Source: Streptomyces sp. SLBN-118
Lineage (GTDB): Bacteria; Actinomycetota; Actinomycetes; Streptomycetales; Streptomycetaceae
Assembly (NCBI RefSeq): GCF_006715635.1
Contig: NZ_VFNP01000002.1
Span: 3,224,001 to 3,288,000, forward strand
Direction: 5' to 3'
DNA length: 64,000 nucleotides
Shown here: positions 59,580 to 64,000 of the stretch, one piece after another
Layout: each line of letters opens with the position of its first letter
How positions within the stretch are numbered: the first letter of the stretch is position 1
Position numbers and translations under genes: made by a program
Notes under the pieces: model-generated
Databases searched by the model: none
Told to the model about the DNA's origin: nothing
The model's input: only the letters and a program-made list of their open reading frames with translations

Positions 59580-59850
59580 TCAGTGGAACCCGGCCTCGTC
59601 AAAACGCACGAAAGGAATCTCTTCACCGGCTTTCCGATAGCTGTCCGGGCTGCCGTCGACCTGGAACCCCAGGTACGAGCAGAGGCGGCGGGCGACCCTC
59701 GGGTGCGCGGTGGCGTAGCGGACCATGATCCAGCCCCCCTCGCCGGCCGGGTCGGGGCGCTGACGGCGTTCAGCGAGGCGGGCGGTGAACCGCTGGTTCC
59801 TGATGAGGGAGCAGGTTTGTATCCGCTCGGCTGGACGGATGCTTCGCCGC
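59580..59850 (-). pseudogene. possible 3' gene fragment, unrecognised
   Basis: A minus-strand frame without a start reads LIRNQRFTARLAERRQ, GEGGWIMVRYATAHPRVARR, LCSYLGFQVDGSPDSYRKAG and ends IPFVRFDEAGFH with a stop at 59580-59582. Third positions are mostly G or C and the composition is protein-like. It looks like the C-terminal end of a lost gene. I cannot name the family. Confidence 0.4.
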
Positions 59851-60331
59851 TCGGGGCTAGATCAGCGTGCCACCGCGCGGCTCGACCCGAAATGCATGTC
59901 GCCGATCGGCGGCCGCCTTCACACTCCACAAACAGGGGAGGCCGGTGACGGTCAGTCACGTGGACTCAAGCTGCGTCACCGTGCCAGTGCCCGCTCCCGT
60001 CCAGGGGCCGACCCTCAACCAGCCCCCCGCACGCATCATTGCACAATGCAAAGGTCCATTGCCAGGGCTCAACAGCCCCGGGATCCGCTCGTCTCTCACG
60101 TGCCGGACTGGGCCCTGGAACGGGTGCGGGCTCCGTTGACGGTGCGCGAGTCGATCTGGCCTCGCAGCCGTACGACGACAGTGCCCGGTGCGGGGGAGCC
60201 TCTGCGGAGGAACCTGGTCCACCGGTGATGTGTCCTGCGTGGGGGCGGCGAATGCGGCATCGGGCGGCTCCAGTGCATGAAAAGTCCTGTTGCCGACCAG
60301 ACTTCCCGGCGCACCTACGGCAGGCTACGGG
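59851..60331. other. non-coding or decayed stretch
   Basis: No frame with convincing codon bias is seen. The only structure is TTGCACAATGCAA (60039-60051), a perfect 5-3-5 palindrome of the kind bound by MarR or TetR proteins. Together with 59342-59579 this makes about 0.7 kb without a supportable gene. Confidence 0.5.
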
Positions 60332-63300
60332 TCATTGGTCCGGGTCGTCTTCCGGGCAGGCCCGCGTTTCGGTCGCGATCGGCTCAGCAGGGGCGGGCTT
60401 TCGTGCCCGCGTGATGGCGGTTTCGACGGCTGCGACCCGATCAGCCAGCAGGCCGAGCGCGGCCACCGCCCGGCCGAGGGCGTCGTCGCCGGAGCCACCG
60501 ATGGCCTGGGCCCGGTTGTATGCCGAGGTGATGGTGGCCCAGCGGGCAGCCTGTTCCTCGGTGATCGTCCCGCGCAGCGCGGCCAGCTTGAGCAGATTGG
60601 CCTCGGCTCCGGCGGCGAGGGTCTGCGCCTCGCCCGTGTAGTGGTCGTCGATCACTGCCGCCAGCTCGGTGTCGTTCATGACCGGGGATACGCGCGCCGC
60701 GATCTTGTTCATGTTGCGGTACGAGCCCTGGAGCCGGAAAGGCGGTTCGGTGCGGGTGGCGTCGAACTGGGCGGCGGAGGCGATGTACGCCTCGTTGACC
60801 GAGAGGACCGTCTCGCGCGCGGTGAGCAGATGGCGTAGTACAGCGAGGATCCGGTCGAGCTCGGCGGGTGCGTACGGGTGCGCGAGCAGGTCGCGGCGGG
60901 CGGTGGGGTCTTCGGCCGCGAGACGGACGAGCACGTCGAGGTCGGCGCGGTCCCGTCCGGCGAGAGGAGCGAGGACCGGGTGGGAGGTCAGGGCGTTCTC
61001 GATGAAGCTGAGCGCGAAGACGTCCTCCTTGCCGGTCAGGACGTCGCCGAGGTTCCACACGTCGGCGCGGTTGGCGAGCATGTCGGGGATGCGGAAGCGC
61101 TGCCCGGACTCGGTGTAGGGGTTGCCCGCCATGCAGACAGCGAAGCGCTTGCCGCGCAGGTCGTGGCCGCCCAGGGTGCGGGTGGCATCGCACAGTGGGA
61201 TGAACTTCTGCAGCAGCTGCGGCGAGGTGTGCTGGATGTCGTCCAGGTACAGCAGGACGTTGTTGCCTGCCGCCAGCGCGAAGTTGATCTTCTCGATCTC
61301 CTGGCGGGCGGTGGTGTCCGGTGCATCGGCCGGATCCAGGGAGGTGACGCCGTGGCCGAGGGCCGGTCCGTCGACCTTCACCAGGAGCAGGCCGAGGCGG
61401 TCGGCGACGTACTCCATGAGCGTCGTCTTGCCGTAGCCGGGCGGCGAGACGAGCAGCAGCAGTCCACTGTTGTCGGTCCGCTTGCCGTCCCCGGCGGCAC
61501 CGATTTGCTTGGCCAGGTTGTCGCCGACGAGCGGCAGATAGACCTCGTCGACGAGCCGGTTGCGTACGAACGAGGACATGACGCGCGGACGGTATTCGTC
61601 CAGGCGCAGTCGGGTCCGCTCGGTGGCGATGAGGTTGCTTCTCCGGTGCTGGTAGGCGCGGAAGCCGGGGACCACCCGCTGGGCGAAATCGCCTGTCCTG
61701 GCGAGGAATTCGTCCAGCCGCACGGTCAGGGTGCGCCGGTCGATACTCGGGTGCGTGCCCAGCAGGCCGTCGGCCGGGGCGCTGAGCGCCTGGTCCACGT
61801 CGTATCGGGCAAGGTCCGGGCAGATCTCGATCGCGACGGCCTCGGCCAGGTCACCGGAGTCGACGGCCTCTCCGCAGGAGGCGGCGTACGAGACGAGCCA
61901 GCCCTCGACCAGCCGGTGCGCGGCTGCCGAGTCGCCTACCGCGAGACGAGCGTGTACGTCTTCGGCGTACGGTGACGAGCCCGCCGCCCGGTGGAACTTG
62001 TCGAGCAGCGTGCGGGCCGCTCGGCTTGTCGCGAAAGATTCGCCCAAGGCCAGTTCCTCGACCAGGTACTCGGCGCCAAGGCCGGTCAGTGCTCCCGCAC
62101 CGGCAATCTCGGTGTGCAGCGCTTCCAGCGCCGGTGCTGTCCCGAACATCTCCCGCGCCCGCACCAGCGACGCGGCCTCGCCCGCCCACGCCTCACGTGC
62201 CTCAGCCGTCGTCCCGTGGGCCCAGAACAGCTGGGCAGCGGCCCGGGCAGCGGCCGGGTAGCGCAGCAGCCCGGCCGTCTCGCGCAGCCTCAGCACCACG
62301 TTCAGAATGGCCGCTGCGTCCTGGTCGTGGACGCCGCGCTCGTATCCCTCGTCGTAGGCGGCCTCGGCCGCCTCCCGGGCGAGAGCTGGAAGGTCGGCAC
62401 CTGTCAGAGCCTCGGCGCCGTGCTCGACCAGCAACCGCGCGGCGAGGTACTCCGCCCGGTAGACATCGGCGTTCTCGGACGGGAGCAGCTGGTCCCAGTA
62501 CGGGTGTGTGGCAGCGAAGTCTGGGTCGGTGACAGGCGAGCGGTAGTCGGTGCCGGTCAGTGCGAACGCCATTCCCCCGGCCGCGTGCGGCACGAGCGTG
62601 AGCTCTGGAGGCTGGGTGTTCACGGCGAACCGGTGCGCGCCCAGACGGATCGTGTCGCCGCCGTCCGTGAACAGTTCGGCACGGTCCTGCAGCGCGCGCC
62701 CGGCCTCCTGGCGGGCGGCCTTCAGCCGTCCCTCCAGCTCTTCGGCCCGTACTTGGTCACCCAGGTCGCGCAGAGCGTCGGCGCTACGGCGGACCTTGGC
62801 GGCCATGGGGTCGGAGACGAAGTAGGTGTTGACCGCGTCGAGGCTGTCCAGGGTGGACGCCCGGCGGGCGATCGTCCCCAGGAAGCGTCCCGCTGATTCG
62901 GCCAGGCGCTCGGCGCGGCGGGCGAGAGCGTCCCGCAGCGTCTGCTTGCGGCCCGAGAAGGCGTCGTTGATCTCGGCGCGCTTGTCCGCGATCTCGGCGA
63001 GGAAGCCGTCGTGGTCGGCGAAGCGCGACTCCAGGTTGTCCAGATGCAGGAGCAGCCGGACGAGCTGAGTTTCGCAGGTCTCGGGGGTGTCGGCCGCAGC
63101 CAGCGCGCCGATGACCGACTGGCCGAGCAGCGCGAACTCGGCCACGAACGCCGCCTGCCCCTCCCGGTCGAGGAACTCGCGTCGCCGGGCGGCGAGCAAC
63201 GCGCGTATCCGGTTCAGGCCGCCCAGCACCTCAGCGACCCGCTCCAAAATTGCGGTACGCACGGTGGCGTTCCCGATGTCGAGGCCGGCGACGACCTCGG

Positions 63301-64000
63301 TGAGTGCCTGTAGCCCGAAGGTCCGCTCGTCCAGCCGCTCGGTGAGGGTGTCGGCCTCGGCAACCGTGGTGATGGCCTCGGCATTGGTCGCGAGGCTTTC
63401 GACCTCGCCCTGGTAGTCGGCGAAGGCACCCTCGCGCCGGAGGAAGGCGACCGCGCGCTGCGCGGTGGCGGCAATGTGGGCCCCGGCCTGTTCGACGAGT
63501 GCTTCGACGGCCTCCGTGTCCGCGTACCGCATATCCTTCAGAGTCACCAGACCCCCCTGGGCCCGGCGCAGTTGGGTAATGCGCGCGATCCACTCCTCGG
63601 CGCTGGTGGGCACCTCGCCGCGGATGCGCCGCACCAGTCGCTGAAGGCTCTCGGTGGACTCCGTGAGCGCCTCGGCGGCCCGATGAGGGCCTGTACGGTC
63701 TCGAACTCCTGCAGCACCTGCTCCGCGGTTGCCCGTACCTCCTCCAGCGGGCTGCGCAGGTCTCCGGTGTCCGCGTCACCCAGCCAGTGGAAGCGGTCGG
63801 CAGCCCGCACGCAGGCAGCGGCGAGCGTCTCGTACATCTCGCCCGTGGGGGCGGTGTCGGCGACTTGGCGGGCGATGGCCAGGCAGTCGGAGATGCCGCG
63901 TACGAGGTCGGCGTTGCCGATGCGGACGAGCGGCCCTGTGCTGCTGTCGGCCTGGACGGCGGCCGCGTGCGTGTCGGAGACGTACGGGGTCCGCCACACC
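60332..64000 (-). CDS. DNA repair ATPase family protein, 5' partial, apparent frameshift
   Basis: The gene enters from the right edge. Its visible 3' part encodes about 1220 residues: a long helical region, then an AAA-type ATPase with Walker A SPPGYGKTT (about 61420-61450) and Walker B LLYLDDIQH (about 61230-61255), MAGNPYTESGQRFRIPDMLANR as sensor region, and a helical end. Relatives in Streptomyces exceed 1600 residues and are named DNA repair ATPases with little experimental support. The frame from 63999 ends sensibly with FETVQALIG near 63690 and resumes as AAEALTESTESLQRLV in another frame. One missing base near 63680 explains this. Confidence 0.75.

Noticed and set aside
60878..61975. 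Plus-strand frame opposite the DNA repair ATPase
   Set aside because: Val/Gly/Gln-rich shadow without start signal; Walker motifs lie on the other strand.

Overview
The window is high-GC actinobacterial DNA. Almost every feature points to Streptomyces: codon usage with G or C at the third position, GTG/TTG/CTG starts, GGAGG-type ribosome sites, a group 2 sigma factor matching HrdD beside a phosphinothricin-type acetyltransferase, a galU-moeA-mog-glpR/sepX block, DUF6227 and DUF6153 proteins, and palindromic repeats typical of the genus. No phage, integrase, transposase or CRISPR array was seen.

Positions 1-43.9 kb look like ordinary chromosomal core. In order they hold the tail of a tricorn-type S41 protease, a MerR regulator divergent from a flavin monooxygenase / hydrolase / short-chain dehydrogenase operon of mymA type, exonuclease III, a GNAT enzyme, a secreted trypsin-like protease, an MMPL exporter and tRNA-Ala(CGC). 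A leftward six-gene block follows (galU, moeA/glp, moaC, mog, a RimJ-like GNAT, glpR/sepX), joining molybdopterin-family genes to a division-linked membrane protein. After it come 5-formyl-THF cyclo-ligase, a penicillin-acylase-family enzyme, a cation/proton antiporter, an MFS transporter, an FmdB zinc ribbon behind a CIRCE-like operator, methylthioadenosine phosphorylase, a CpaB-like protein, MscL, LtrA, a P1-type peptidase, DUF6227, and an MFS/WYL-regulator pair. hrdD follows with a clear SigR-type promoter, then a LigB-type dioxygenase with its MarR regulator, a TetR/MFS pair, a secreted M6 metalloprotease behind a Crp-like palindrome, an acyl-CoA ligase, and a TetR-controlled MFS / carotenoid-oxygenase / SRPBCC operon.

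Positions 44.2-56.1 kb form a compact accessory module concerned with copper and membrane redox. It contains two small membrane proteins, a copper P-type ATPase carrying an extra N-terminal cupredoxin domain and a C-terminal YHS domain, a CsoR-like operator, relics of csoR and a cysteine synthase, SHOCT and other small membrane proteins, an isoprenylcysteine-methyltransferase-like protein, an ABC exporter, an orphan b6-type cytochrome b overlapping two partner proteins, a DUF6153 protein and a DUF305 lipoprotein. The cytochrome b keeps both pairs of haem histidines but lacks a PEWY motif and has no Rieske or cytochrome c1 neighbour. This module is the best candidate for an undescribed system. 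Its right edge is littered with gene fragments.

Positions 56.6-64 kb hold an anchored protein of unknown role, an MBL-fold hydrolase beside a GlxA-type regulator, a 1-kb stretch of decayed sequence, and the 3' two thirds of a large DNA-repair-ATPase-family gene that appears to carry a one-base frameshift near 63680.
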